Assembly: GCA_947479185.1 (NCBI GenBank)
Contig: CANJYY010000017.1
Coordinates: forward strand, 1-15,957
Source of the DNA: Caulobacteraceae bacterium
Lineage (GTDB): Bacteria > Pseudomonadota > Alphaproteobacteria > Caulobacterales > Caulobacteraceae
Direction of reading: 5' to 3'
DNA length: 15,957 bases
In this document: piece after piece, positions 5,045 to 12,565 of the stretch
How the letters are laid out: the number at the start of each line of letters is the position of its first letter
Position numbering within the stretch: the first letter of the stretch is position 1
Translations under genes and position numbers: made by a program
Notes under the pieces: generated by a model
What the model was told of the DNA's origin: nothing
The model's input: only the letters and a program-made list of their open reading frames with translations
Databases searched by the model: none

Positions 5045-7747
5045 ATGCTCGACAAGACCTTCGATCCCCAGACCGTTGAACCGCGCCTCTACAAGGCCTG
5101 GGAGGAGTCGGGCGCGTTCGCCCCCACCGACGATCCGGCCGCCGAGCCGTTCAGCATCGTCATTCCGCCGCCCAACGTCACCGGCAGCCTGCACATCGGC
5201 CATGCGCTGAACAACACGCTGCAGGACGTGCTGATCCGCTTCCAGCGCATGCGCGGCAAGGCGGCCCTGTGGCTGCCCGGGACCGACCACGCGGGCATCG
5301 CCACCCAGATGGTCGTCGAGCGCCAGCTGGCCGCCGCCGGCAACGTCGGCCGACGCGACATGGGCCGCGAAGCCTTCGTCGCCAAGGTCTGGGAATGGAA
5401 GGCCGAGAGCAGCGGCACGATCCAGAACCAGCTGCGCCGGCTGGGCGCCAGCTGCGACTGGTCGCGCGAGCGGTTCACCCTCGACGAGGGCCTGTCGGCC
5501 GCCGTCCGCAAGGTGTTCGTCCAGCTCTACAAGGACGGCCTGATCTATCGCGACAAGCGGCTGGTCAACTGGGATCCGCAGTTCCAGACCGCCATCTCCG
5601 ACCTCGAGGTCGAGCAGAAGGAGGTCGACGGCCACTACTGGCACTTCGCCTATCCGCTGGAGAACGGCGTCACCTATCAATACCCGGTCGCCTTCGATGA
5701 CGAGGGCAAGGCCACGGAATGGGAGACGCGCGACTACATCGTCGTCGCCACCACCCGGCCCGAGACCATGCTGGGCGACACGGCCGTCGCCGTGCACCCC
5801 GAGGACGAGCGCTACAAGGGCCTGATCGGCAAGACCGTGATGCTGCCGATCGTCGGCCGCTCGATCCCGATCGTCGGCGACGACTACGCCGACCCGACCA
5901 AGGGCTCGGGCGCGGTGAAGATCACCCCGGCCCACGATTTCAACGACTTCGAGGTCGGCAAGCGCCACGGGCTGGAGGCGATCAACATCCTCGACGCCTT
6001 CGGCAAGGTGAACGAGAACGCGCCGGCCGAGTTCGTCGGCCTCGACCGCTTCGTCGTGCGCAAGATGATCATCGCCCGGTTCGAAGAGCTCGAACTGCTC
6101 AAGGGCATCGAGAAGACCCGCCACATGGTGCCGCACGGCGACCGCTCGGGCGTGGTCATCGAGCCCTGGCTGACCGACCAGTGGTACGTCGACGCCCAGA
6201 CCCTCGCCATTCCGGCCATCAAGGCGGTGGAGGAGGGCGCGACGGTCTTCGAGCCGAAGAACTGGGACAAGACCTATTACGAGTGGATGCGCAACATCCA
6301 GCCGTGGTGCATCAGCCGCCAGCTGTGGTGGGGCCACCGGATTCCGGCCTGGTTCGACGAGGACGGCAACGTCTATGTCGAGGAGACCGAGGAGGCCGCG
6401 AGCGCGGCCGCCGGCGGCAGGGCGCTGAAGCAGGACGAGGACGTTCTCGACACCTGGTTCTCGTCCGGCCTGTGGCCGTTCTCGACGCTCGGCTGGCCGG
6501 AGAAGACCGCCGATCTGGAGCGGTTCTACCCGACCCACACCCTGGTCACCGGCTTCGACATCATCTTCTTCTGGGTCGCCCGGATGATGATGATGGGCCT
6601 GCACTTCACCGGCGAGGTTCCGTTCCAACGGGTGGTCATCAACGCCCTGGTGCGCGACGCGTCCGGGGCCAAGATGAGCAAGTCCAAGGGCAATGTCATG
6701 GACCCGCTGGAGCTGATCGACCAGTACGGCTGCGACGCCGTGCGCTTCACCCTGACCGCCATGTCGGGCCAGGCGCGCGACATCAAGCTGTCGACGCAGC
6801 GCATTGAAGGCTATCGCAATTTCGGCACCAAGCTGTGGAACGCCACGCGCTTCTCGCAGATGAACGGCTGCGTCCGCGTCGCGGGCTTCGACCCGGCCGG
6901 CGTCGACCAGACGATCAACAAATGGATCCGCGGCGAGGCGGTCAAGACCGCGGCGGCCGTCACCGAGGCGCTGGAGTCCTGCGCCTTCGACGCGGCGACG
7001 GGCGCGCTCTACCGCTTCATCTGGAACGTCTTCTGCGACTGGTACGTCGAGCTGGCCAAGCCGATCCTCAACGGGGCGGACGAAGCCGCCAAGGCCGAGA
7101 CCCAGGCCATGACCGCCTGGGTGCTCGACCAGTGCCTGCTGCTGCTGCACCCGGTCATGCCGTTCCTGACCGAGGAACTGTGGGACAAGACGGCCGAGGA
7201 GGGCCCGGCCCGCGACGGCCTGCTGATCACCACCCGCTGGCCCGACCTGCCGGCCGGCTGGATCGACGCCGGGGCCGAGGCCGAGATCGGCTGGCTGGTC
7301 GACCTGGTCACCGAGGTCCGCTCGATCCGCGCCGAGATGAACGTGCCGCCGGGCGCCCGCGTGCCCCTGACGCTGTCCGGCGCCGGCGAGGAGACCCGCG
7401 CCCGGCTGGCCCGCCACCGCGACCTGATCCTGACGCTCGGCCGGCTCGGCTCGGCCGAGGAGGGCGACCCGCCCGCCGGTTCGGCGCCCTTCACCATCGG
7501 TGAGGCCACGGCTGCGATCGCCATCGCCGACTTCATCGACCTGACCGCCGAACGCGCCCGCCTGACCAAGGAGATCGCCGGCCATGTCGGCGATATCGAG
7601 CGGGTCAACAAGAAGCTCGGCAACCCGGACTTCCTGGCCAAGGCCAAGGAAGAGGTTATCGAGGAGAATCGCGAAAAGCTGGCCGACGCGGAGGCCGCAA
7701 AGGCCAAGCTGGAAGCGGCGCTTGGGCGGCTGGCCAGCGTGGCCTGA
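5045..7747 (+). CDS. valS: Valyl-tRNA synthetase
   Basis: This is a full-length class Ia synthetase of 900 residues, charging tRNA-Val in the cytoplasm. Visible in order are the N-terminal [13 protein letters not shown] with the HIGH box (50-53) and [10 protein letters not shown]. Next is the CP1 editing domain with [15 protein letters not shown] and [19 protein letters not shown], which clears mischarged Thr. [16 protein letters not shown] and the KMSKS loop (543-547, KMSKSKGNV) complete the catalytic core. An anticodon-binding helical domain follows, then a C-terminal coiled coil (about 833-900, [12 protein letters not shown] onward) that contacts tRNA. No key residue appears missing. ATG 5045 (MLDKTFDPQ) is preferred over an in-frame GTG at 5033, which sits almost against the terminator T-tract. 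Neither has a Shine-Dalgarno sequence. Confidence 0.98.
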   Translation: MLDKTFDPQTVEPRLYKAWEESGAFAPTDDPAAEPFSIVIPPPNVTGSLHIGHALNNTLQDVLIRFQRMRGKAALWLPGTDHAGIATQMVVERQLAAAGNVGRRDMGREAFVAKVWEWKAESSGTIQNQLRRLGASCDWSRERFTLDEGLSAAVRKVFVQLYKDGLIYRDKRLVNWDPQFQTAISDLEVEQKEVDGHYWHFAYPLENGVTYQYPVAFDDEGKATEWETRDYIVVATTRPETMLGDTAVAVHPEDERYKGLIGKTVMLPIVGRSIPIVGDDYADPTKGSGAVKITPAHDFNDFEVGKRHGLEAINILDAFGKVNENAPAEFVGLDRFVVRKMIIARFEELELLKGIEKTRHMVPHGDRSGVVIEPWLTDQWYVDAQTLAIPAIKAVEEGATVFEPKNWDKTYYEWMRNIQPWCISRQLWWGHRIPAWFDEDGNVYVEETEEAASAAAGGRALKQDEDVLDTWFSSGLWPFSTLGWPEKTADLERFYPTHTLVTGFDIIFFWVARMMMMGLHFTGEVPFQRVVINALVRDASGAKMSKSKGNVMDPLELIDQYGCDAVRFTLTAMSGQARDIKLSTQRIEGYRNFGTKLWNATRFSQMNGCVRVAGFDPAGVDQTINKWIRGEAVKTAAAVTEALESCAFDAATGALYRFIWNVFCDWYVELAKPILNGADEAAKAETQAMTAWVLDQCLLLLHPVMPFLTEELWDKTAEEGPARDGLLITTRWPDLPAGWIDAGAEAEIGWLVDLVTEVRSIRAEMNVPPGARVPLTLSGAGEETRARLARHRDLILTLGRLGSAEEGDPPAGSAPFTIGEATAAIAIADFIDLTAERARLTKEIAGHVGDIERVNKKLGNPDFLAKAKEEVIEENREKLADAEAAKAKLEAALGRLASVA

Positions 7748-7776
7748 ACCTGAAGACAACAACGGAAGGGCCGACA

Positions 7777-8097
7777 ATGGCAGCCAATACCGAAGCGAAG
7801 CGTACGCCCGTGCTGACGGCCCGGGTCGAGGCCGACATCGGCGGCAAGATCCGGACCTCCCGGCCGATCCCGTTCACCCTCTCGGGCGTGACGCTGATCG
7901 CGCATGCGGAAAAGGCGGCGGATGGGTCCTATGCGCTCAACGTGACGGCGTCACCGCCGCCGTCCGCGGGCGTGGCGCGCTTCGAGAAGACCTGCTTCGA
8001 GCCGGTGACCTTCACGCTGTTCGACGAGGATACGCCGATCCATCAGAGTGAACTGAAAAGCGTGTTCGAGGGCACCACTGTCGAACTGATCGGTTAG
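7777..8097 (+). CDS. Hypothetical protein (106 aa) downstream of valS
   Basis: A good Shine-Dalgarno sequence (GGAAGG, 7764-7769) precedes the ATG, 29 bases after the valS stop, so co-transcription with valS is likely. The protein is soluble, without signal peptide or membrane helices. It looks mostly beta: alternating patterns TLIAHAEKA, SYALNVTAS, EPVTFTLFD and TTVELIG. There is a single Cys (73) and a Pro-rich turn (60-62). I recognise no family. Codon use and composition match the neighbours. Its stop codon overlaps the stop codon of the convergent DoxX-like gene by three bases. Possible readings include a small beta-sandwich or binding protein, but nothing in the sequence settles this. 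Confidence 0.8.
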   Translation: MAANTEAKRTPVLTARVEADIGGKIRTSRPIPFTLSGVTLIAHAEKAADGSYALNVTASPPPSAGVARFEKTCFEPVTFTLFDEDTPIHQSELKSVFEGTTVELIG

Positions 8098-8585
8098 GCC
8101 GCGCGCGGGGCCGGGCCGAAGACCGCCGCGACCCGCTTCGCCAGATCGAGGAACGCGTCGCGCCGGAACAGCCCCAGCAGAAGCGCCGCAAACGCCAGGT
8201 TGGTGCAGGCGGCGATGAACAGGCCGCCGCCGTCGTGGTTGGGGTCCGTGCCCAGCGGCGTGAACAGGTGGAAGCTGACGGCCCCGGTCATCACCAGCAG
8301 TCCCGCCAGCGCGCCGCCGGCCTGAAGGGGCTTGAACCGCGGGTGCAGCCCGACGATCAGCAGGGCCGCCGCCAGCAGCTCGATCGAGCCGATGACATAC
8401 TGCGAGAACAGCCCGGTATGGCCGAACAGGCCCGCGGCGCCGAGGCCGGCGGCCCAGCCGTCGAGCAGGCCGAAGATCACCTGGGTCTTGGGATGGTCGG
8501 TGAACTTGAAGCGCAGGCTGTCGAGGAAGATGACGGCCATGAACACGGCCATAAGGTCGGGGACGTATTTGAGGTAGCGCTTCAT
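8094..8585 (-). CDS. DoxX-like integral membrane protein (163 aa)
   Basis: Four hydrophobic segments are visible at about 10-26, 61-80, 89-108 and 122-140, with FRRDAFLDLAKR as a charged tail. The pattern after segment 1 (LRFKFTDHPKT, then IFGLL and a Gly-rich loop) matches DoxX/DoxX-like proteins. These are small four-helix inner-membrane proteins linked to quinone or thiol redox reactions in some species. The start at 8585 is chosen because the longer frame overlaps the upstream gene. ATG 8585 begins eight bases after the YHS gene stop, so translation is probably coupled. It is the last gene of the CMD-YHS-DoxX operon. Specific activity is unknown. Confidence 0.85.
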   Translation of the reverse strand: MKRYLKYVPDLMAVFMAVIFLDSLRFKFTDHPKTQVIFGLLDGWAAGLGAAGLFGHTGLFSQYVIGSIELLAAALLIVGLHPRFKPLQAGGALAGLLVMTGAVSFHLFTPLGTDPNHDGGGLFIAACTNLAFAALLLGLFRRDAFLDLAKRVAAVFGPAPRAA

Positions 8586-8593
8586 GGCGGGGC

Positions 8594-9043
8594 TCACTTG
8601 TCCAGAACGTTGGGCCAGTTGGCGTCGCCCTGGCGGATGAAGCCGGGGATGTCCTTGATCCATTTGCCCTGAATGTCGGCGTTGTAGTTCAGGTACAGCT
8701 TGCCGCCGACGATCTTCCAGTTCAGCGGATCACCCTTGGCCGTGTAATCGTGCGCCACGGCCCAGGCGCAGTAGCCGCCGTACTGGGGCGCATAGGCGGC
8801 CGGATTACCCTTGAATTTCGAGAGGTTGGCGGCGGAACTGAACTGCCAGCGAACGCCCTTCCAGTCGGTGGCGAAGGCCGGATCGCCCTTCACCGGGCGG
8901 CCGGCGGTGAAATAGGCCACGACATCGTAGCCGCCCGCGCCGACCTGCGAGAACGGCGCCGTGTAGACCGGCGGTTTCGCGGCGAGGGCGGCGCCGGGCA
9001 GGGTGGCGGCGGCGATCGCCACGGCGAGGATCAGGCGTTTCAT
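8594..9043 (-). CDS. Exported YHS-domain protein (149 aa)
   Basis: A signal peptide (1-21, MKRLILAVAIAAATLPGAALA) is followed by a mature domain with the YHS pattern. GYDVVAYF (39-46), KGVRWQFSSAANLSKFKGNP, YAPQYGGYCAWAV and KLYLNYN are visible, then a C-terminal IKDIPGFIRQGDANWP segment. YHS domains are small metal-linked folds, often found near copper or redox proteins; this exported full-length type is frequent in proteobacteria. The mature protein has one Cys. AAGGAG lies seven bases before the start. The start is 11 bases downstream of the CMD gene stop, so the two genes are tightly linked. The ligand, metal or otherwise, cannot be told from sequence alone. Confidence 0.9.
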   Translation of the reverse strand: MKRLILAVAIAAATLPGAALAAKPPVYTAPFSQVGAGGYDVVAYFTAGRPVKGDPAFATDWKGVRWQFSSAANLSKFKGNPAAYAPQYGGYCAWAVAHDYTAKGDPLNWKIVGGKLYLNYNADIQGKWIKDIPGFIRQGDANWPNVLDK

Positions 9044-9054
9044 CGGGGACTCCT

Positions 9055-9612
9055 TCAGGCGACCCGCCGCCCGACGGCGTCGGCGACGAGGGGCGGATCG
9101 AGGGGCGTTTCGGCCAGGTGGTTGACGTAGTTCGACAGGGTCTTCAGTCCGACCGCCAGGATGATCTCCAGGGCGTTGGCGCGGGTGAAGCCGGCGGCGA
9201 CGAAGGCGTCGAGGTCCGCGTCGGCGAGGAAGCCGCGCTCACGGATCATCCTGACCGTGAACAGCCGCAGGGCCTCCAGCCGGGGGTCGGCGACCGGCCG
9301 CCCTGCGCGGACGGCGGTCAGCGTCGCCTCGTCGATGGCGGCCGCGCGGGCGCGGACGGTATGGGCCGGCGTGCAGTAGTGGCTGTCGTGTTCGACCGAG
9401 GCGGTCAGCAGCACCAGCTGCTGCTCGGCCGGGGTGAATCCGGTCTTGCGGAAGATCGCCGACAGGGCGGCGTAGCCCTCGAGCAGGGCCGGGGCCTCGG
9501 CCATCTGGGCCAGCAGGGCGGGAACGTAGCCGATCGCCTGGCCGGCCTGATCCAGGATCGGCTTGGCTTCGAACGGGGCGGTGGCGCGGGTGTGCAGCGG
9601 GAACTGGGCCAT
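9055..9612 (-). CDS. Carboxymuconolactone decarboxylase/AhpD-like protein (185 aa)
   Basis: The sequence has the all-helical CMD fold. Helices around VPALLAQMAEAPALLEGYAALSAIF lead into the active-site stretch LTASVEHDSHYCTPAHTVRAR. AhpD-type enzymes carry C-x2-C-x3-H here for thiol-dependent peroxide reduction. In this protein the first Cys is Ser77 and only Cys80 and His84 remain. A second helical segment (about 137-168, ANALEIILAVGLKTLSNYVNHL) is typical of uncharacterised CMD proteins. Start 9612 has AAGG about nine bases upstream. A longer start at 9672 would put the first codons inside the LysR operator and is less likely. It is the first gene of a three-gene operon diverging from lysR. 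Function may be peroxidase-like, decarboxylase or other. Confidence 0.88.
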   Translation of the reverse strand: MAQFPLHTRATAPFEAKPILDQAGQAIGYVPALLAQMAEAPALLEGYAALSAIFRKTGFTPAEQQLVLLTASVEHDSHYCTPAHTVRARAAAIDEATLTAVRAGRPVADPRLEALRLFTVRMIRERGFLADADLDAFVAAGFTRANALEIILAVGLKTLSNYVNHLAETPLDPPLVADAVGRRVA

Positions 9613-9619
9613 GGCGACC

Positions 9620-9648
9620 TTATGCCGGCGTCGCGCTGCGGCGATAAT
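9620..9648 (+). promoter_or_regulatory. Candidate promoter for the LysR-type regulator gene
   Basis: TTATGC (9620-9625) and GATAAT (9643-9648) are 17 bases apart and face the regulator gene. The start of transcription would be near 9655, just before the operator half-sites at 9660-9690. Binding there could block the regulator's own transcription. Confidence 0.35.
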
Positions 9649-9659
9649 CCCGTGATCAG

Positions 9660-9690
9660 GCATCACATTCATGCAATAACGGCATGAATG
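9660..9690. promoter_or_regulatory. LysR-type operator: perfect palindrome over the regulator start codon
   Basis: CATTCATGC (9666-9674) and GCATGAATG (9682-9690) are perfect 9-base inverted arms with a 7-base spacer. The T-N11-A core (T9672, A9684) is the classic LysR binding pattern. A third half-site, GCAT at 9660-9663, extends the array, so half-sites start at 9660, 9671 and 9682, exactly 11 bases apart. The ATG of the regulator (9688-9690) is the end of the right arm. Confidence 0.65.
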
Positions 9691-10575
9691 GATCGTCTGG
9701 ACGCCTATCGCCTGTTCGTCCGCGCCGCCGAAACGGGCGGCATCTCCCGCGCGGCCCGGGAGATGGGGCTGACCCAGCCGGCGGCCAGCCGTCTGCTCGG
9801 GGCGCTGGAGACACAGCTCGGGGCGCGGCTGTTCGCCCGCTCCACGCGCAGCCTGACCTTGACCGAAGCCGGTCATCTGGCGCTCGACCGGGCCCGCGCG
9901 GTGCTCGTCGAGGCTGACGGGCTGGAGGCGGCTGTCCGGGGGCTGGACCGCACGCCGACCGGCCTGCTGCGGGTCGCGGCGTCGGTCGCCTTCGGGCGCG
10001 CCGTGCTGATTCCGCGCACGGCGGAGTTCCTGCGGGCGTTTCCGTTGATGCGGCTGGCGTTCGTGCTGCGCGACGAGCGCATCGATCCGGTGGCCGATGC
10101 GGTCGACCTGACCTTCCGGCTCGGCCCGCTGGAGGACTCCCGGCTGACCGCCCGCCGTCTCTGCGCCTACGGGCGGCGGCTGGTGGCCTCGCCCGACCTC
10201 CTGGCCCGGGTCGGCGCGCCCCGTGCGCCGCGCGACCTCAACGACTGCCCGACGCTTGATTTCACGGGCCTCGGCTTTGGTCGGCGCTGGCCGCTGACCG
10301 ATGGCCGCCGGACCGAGACGGTCGAAATTCGCGGCGAGACCCGGGCCAGTTCCGGCGAAGCGGTGCTGGACCTGGCGCTGCAGGGCCTCGGCGTGGCCCT
10401 GCTGCCGGCCTTCCTCGTCGACCCGCTGATCGACGATGGCCGGCTGGTTCGCGTCCTGCCCGACTGGAGCGGACCTGACCTCGACCTGCACGCCCTCTGG
10501 GCCGCGCCGGAGTTGCCCCGCAAGGCCCGCGCCTGGCTTGATTTCGTGTTGTTGGGCCTGCCCGGGCGACGCTAG
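9688..10575 (+). CDS. LysR-family transcriptional regulator (295 aa)
   Basis: The N-terminal winged helix-turn-helix (about 1-60) reads MDRLDAYRLFVRAAETGGIS, AAREMGLTQPAASRLLGALE, then LGARLFARSTRSLTLTEAG, which is characteristic of the family. The effector-binding domain follows (about 90-290), with RVAASVAFGRAVLIP opening it and GEAVLDLALQGLGVALLPAFLVDP near the end. The length is standard. It belongs by look to the large CrgA/DsdC-like group that begins MDRLDA-x-R-x-F. It diverges from the CMD-YHS-DoxX operon with 75 bases between starts, so that operon is the most likely target. The palindrome at 9666-9690 covers its own start and suggests autoregulation. There is no separate Shine-Dalgarno sequence. 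The inducer is unknown. Confidence 0.95.
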   Translation: MDRLDAYRLFVRAAETGGISRAAREMGLTQPAASRLLGALETQLGARLFARSTRSLTLTEAGHLALDRARAVLVEADGLEAAVRGLDRTPTGLLRVAASVAFGRAVLIPRTAEFLRAFPLMRLAFVLRDERIDPVADAVDLTFRLGPLEDSRLTARRLCAYGRRLVASPDLLARVGAPRAPRDLNDCPTLDFTGLGFGRRWPLTDGRRTETVEIRGETRASSGEAVLDLALQGLGVALLPAFLVDPLIDDGRLVRVLPDWSGPDLDLHALWAAPELPRKARAWLDFVLLGLPGRR

Positions 10576-10577
10576 GT

Positions 10578-10591
10578 CAAACAGACGTTTG
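10578..10591. promoter_or_regulatory. Short palindrome before the acyl-CoA synthetase gene
   Basis: CAAAC (10578-10582) and GTTTG (10587-10591) form an inverted repeat with a 4-base centre, two bases after the lysR stop and 76 bases before the synthetase start. It resembles small TetR-type operators of fatty acid genes in form. A TTGACG -35-like hexamer follows at 10614-10619 without a clear -10. Confidence 0.3.
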
Positions 10592-10666
10592 CATGGCCGC
10601 CGCGCCTGTGCTTTTGACGTCGCGAGGCGTCGGCAAGAGCGCCCGTTCAGTCCCCGGGAGAATTGC

Positions 10667-12418
10667 ATGACCGACGCCGCCCAACCCGAAGCCGCCTGGC
10701 CCGCGATGACCGTCCGGGAGGCCTATGCGGTCCTCACCTCGCCGGGCATGCCGACCGAGATGGAAGAGATCGAGATCCGCGGCATCAAGACCCGGGTCTG
10801 GAAGAACGCCCCGCCAACCATCCGCGATGTGGTGACCGTCGGCCGCGCTCACGGCGAGAAGATCTTCCTCGTCCATGAGGATGAGCGGGTCAGTTTCGAG
10901 GCCTTCCACCGCGCCGTGGCCGCCTTCGCTGTCGCGCTGGCCGACAAGGGCGTGACGAAGGGCGACCGGGTCGCCATCGTCATGCGCAACCTGCCGGAAT
11001 GGCCGGTGGCCTTCTATGCCGCATCCAGCCTGGGCGCGATCATCACGCCGCTGAACGCCTGGTGGACCGGGCCGGAGCTCGAATACGGCCTGACCGACTC
11101 TGGGACCAAGATCTGCATCGTCGATGTGGAGCGGTTCGACCGCCTGGCCGAGCACTTCCCCAACTGCCCCGACCTGCAGCATGTCTTTGTCAGCCGCATG
11201 GTCGACGAGGTGGCCCACCCGTTCGTCAGCAAGCTGGAAGACGCCATCGGCGGTCCCAACGACTGGGCGAAGCTGCCGGACACGGCCCTGCCGACGGTTC
11301 AGATCGACGCCGACGACGACGCTACCATCTTCTACACCTCGGGCACCACGGGTAAGCCCAAGGGCGCCCTGGCCACCCACCGCAACGTCAATTCCAACAT
11401 CTTCTCGGCCCTCTGCGCCGGGGCCCGGGCCTTCCTGCGTCGCGGCGAGGCGCCCCCGGCGCCCGATCCGACCCTGCCCCAGAAGGGCAGCCTGCTCAGC
11501 GTGCCGTTCTTCCACGCCACCGGCTGCTTCGCGGTGCTCAACCCGACCCTCTACGCCGGCGCCAAGCTGGCGATGATGCGTCGCTGGGATCCGGAAGCGG
11601 CGATGCAGCTGATCGAGCGCGAGCGCCTGACCAGCGCCGGCGGCGTGCCGACCATCGCCTGGCAGCTGATCGAACATCCGGCCCGCGAGAAGTACGACCT
11701 GTCGTCGATCGAGAGCATGGCCTACGGCGGCGCGCCCTCGGCCCCCGAACTGGTGCGCAAGATCAAGGAAGTCTGGCCGAAATCCCACGCCGGCAACGGC
11801 TGGGGCATGACCGAGACCAGCGCCACGGCCACCTCCAACTCGGCCGAGGACTACGAGCACCGCCCCGACAGTTGCGGCCCGCCGGTGCCGGTCACCGACC
11901 TGAAGATCATGACCGTCGAGGCGCCCTTCACCGAACTGCCGATCGGCACGGTCGGCGAGCTGTGGTGCAAGGGCCCGCAGGTGGTGAAGGGCTACTGGAA
12001 CAAGCCCGAAGCCACGGCCCAGACCTTCGTCGACGGCTGGGTGCGCACAGGCGACCTGGCGCGGCTCGACGAGGAAGGCTTCTGCTTCATCATCGACCGG
12101 GCCAAGGACATGCTGATCCGCGGCGGCGAGAACATCTACTGCATCGAGGTCGAGAACGTTCTCTACGACCACCCGGCGGTAATGGACGCGGCGCTCGTCG
12201 GCATCCCGCACAAGACGCTGGGCGAGGAGCCCGGCGCCGTCGTGACCCTGAAGGAGGGCGCCCACGCCACCGAACAGGAGCTGCGCGCGTTCGTCGCTGA
12301 TCGCCTGGCGGCCTTCAAGGTCCCGGTGAAGGTCGAGTTCTGGCACGAGACCCTGCCGCGCAACGCCAACGGCAAGATCCTCAAGAACGAGCTGAAGAAG
12401 ATCTTCGAAGAGAAATAG
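10667..12418 (+). CDS. Class I acyl-CoA synthetase / AMP-dependent ligase (583 aa)
   Basis: All core motifs of the adenylate-forming superfamily are present. These are the P-loop YTSGTTGKPKGA (223-234), GWGMTETSA (378-386), RTGDLARLDEEGF (460-472) and DRAKDMLIRGGENIYCIEVE (477-496). The C-terminal PRNANGKILKNELK carries the catalytic Lys570. The enzyme activates a carboxylic acid with ATP to an acyl-AMP and then transfers it to CoA; chain-length preference cannot be read reliably. An N-terminal extension (about 1-48) is typical of the long- or medium-chain FadD/caiC-like group. ATG 10667 is chosen for GGGAG six bases upstream and because earlier in-frame codons lie inside lysR. It is probably a single-gene unit, bounded downstream by a REP-like repeat. 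The palindrome at 10578 may regulate it. Confidence 0.95.
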   Translation: MTDAAQPEAAWPAMTVREAYAVLTSPGMPTEMEEIEIRGIKTRVWKNAPPTIRDVVTVGRAHGEKIFLVHEDERVSFEAFHRAVAAFAVALADKGVTKGDRVAIVMRNLPEWPVAFYAASSLGAIITPLNAWWTGPELEYGLTDSGTKICIVDVERFDRLAEHFPNCPDLQHVFVSRMVDEVAHPFVSKLEDAIGGPNDWAKLPDTALPTVQIDADDDATIFYTSGTTGKPKGALATHRNVNSNIFSALCAGARAFLRRGEAPPAPDPTLPQKGSLLSVPFFHATGCFAVLNPTLYAGAKLAMMRRWDPEAAMQLIERERLTSAGGVPTIAWQLIEHPAREKYDLSSIESMAYGGAPSAPELVRKIKEVWPKSHAGNGWGMTETSATATSNSAEDYEHRPDSCGPPVPVTDLKIMTVEAPFTELPIGTVGELWCKGPQVVKGYWNKPEATAQTFVDGWVRTGDLARLDEEGFCFIIDRAKDMLIRGGENIYCIEVENVLYDHPAVMDAALVGIPHKTLGEEPGAVVTLKEGAHATEQELRAFVADRLAAFKVPVKVEFWHETLPRNANGKILKNELKKIFEEK

Positions 12419-12430
12419 GCCGTCCCGCCG

Positions 12431-12547
12431 CCGTCATTGTCGGACTTGTTCCGGCGACCCATGCGTGATGCATTTGCGGTCCGGGCACGCGCCGGGCCGC
12501 CTCGCCATCGTGCTCATGGATCGTCGGGACGCGCCCGACGATGACGG
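12431..12547. repeat. REP-like palindromic intergenic repeat (117 bp)
   Basis: A 33-base left arm (12431-12463, starting CCGTCATTGTCGG) and a 33-base right arm (12515-12547, ending CGACGATGACGG) are imperfect inverted repeats, matching at 26 of 33 positions by hand count. The core contains ATGCGTGATGCATTTGCGG and a GC-rich inner fold. Short palindromes starting CCGTCATT or TCATT with GGACTTGTTCC-like segments are common intergenic repeats in alphaproteobacteria. No coding capacity is visible. It could double as a transcription terminator after the synthetase gene. Confidence 0.6.
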
Positions 12548-12565
12548 AATTCGGGGAGCGCCCGC

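Noticed and set aside
4406..7777. Open frame of 1123 codons on the minus strand opposite popZ and valS
   Set aside because: It is exactly antisense to well-supported genes, its translation is rich in Arg/Gly/Ala/His without a recognisable fold, and long antisense frames are expected in GC-rich DNA with biased third positions.
9613..9672. Longer start for the CMD-like protein at 9672
   Set aside because: It would add 20 residues (MNVMPDHG and on) that do not resemble the family start and would place the codons inside the LysR operator. ATG 9612 has its own AAGG.
10577..12346. 589-codon minus-strand ORF opposite the acyl-CoA synthetase
   Set aside because: Antisense shadow of a complete, motif-rich gene on the plus strand.
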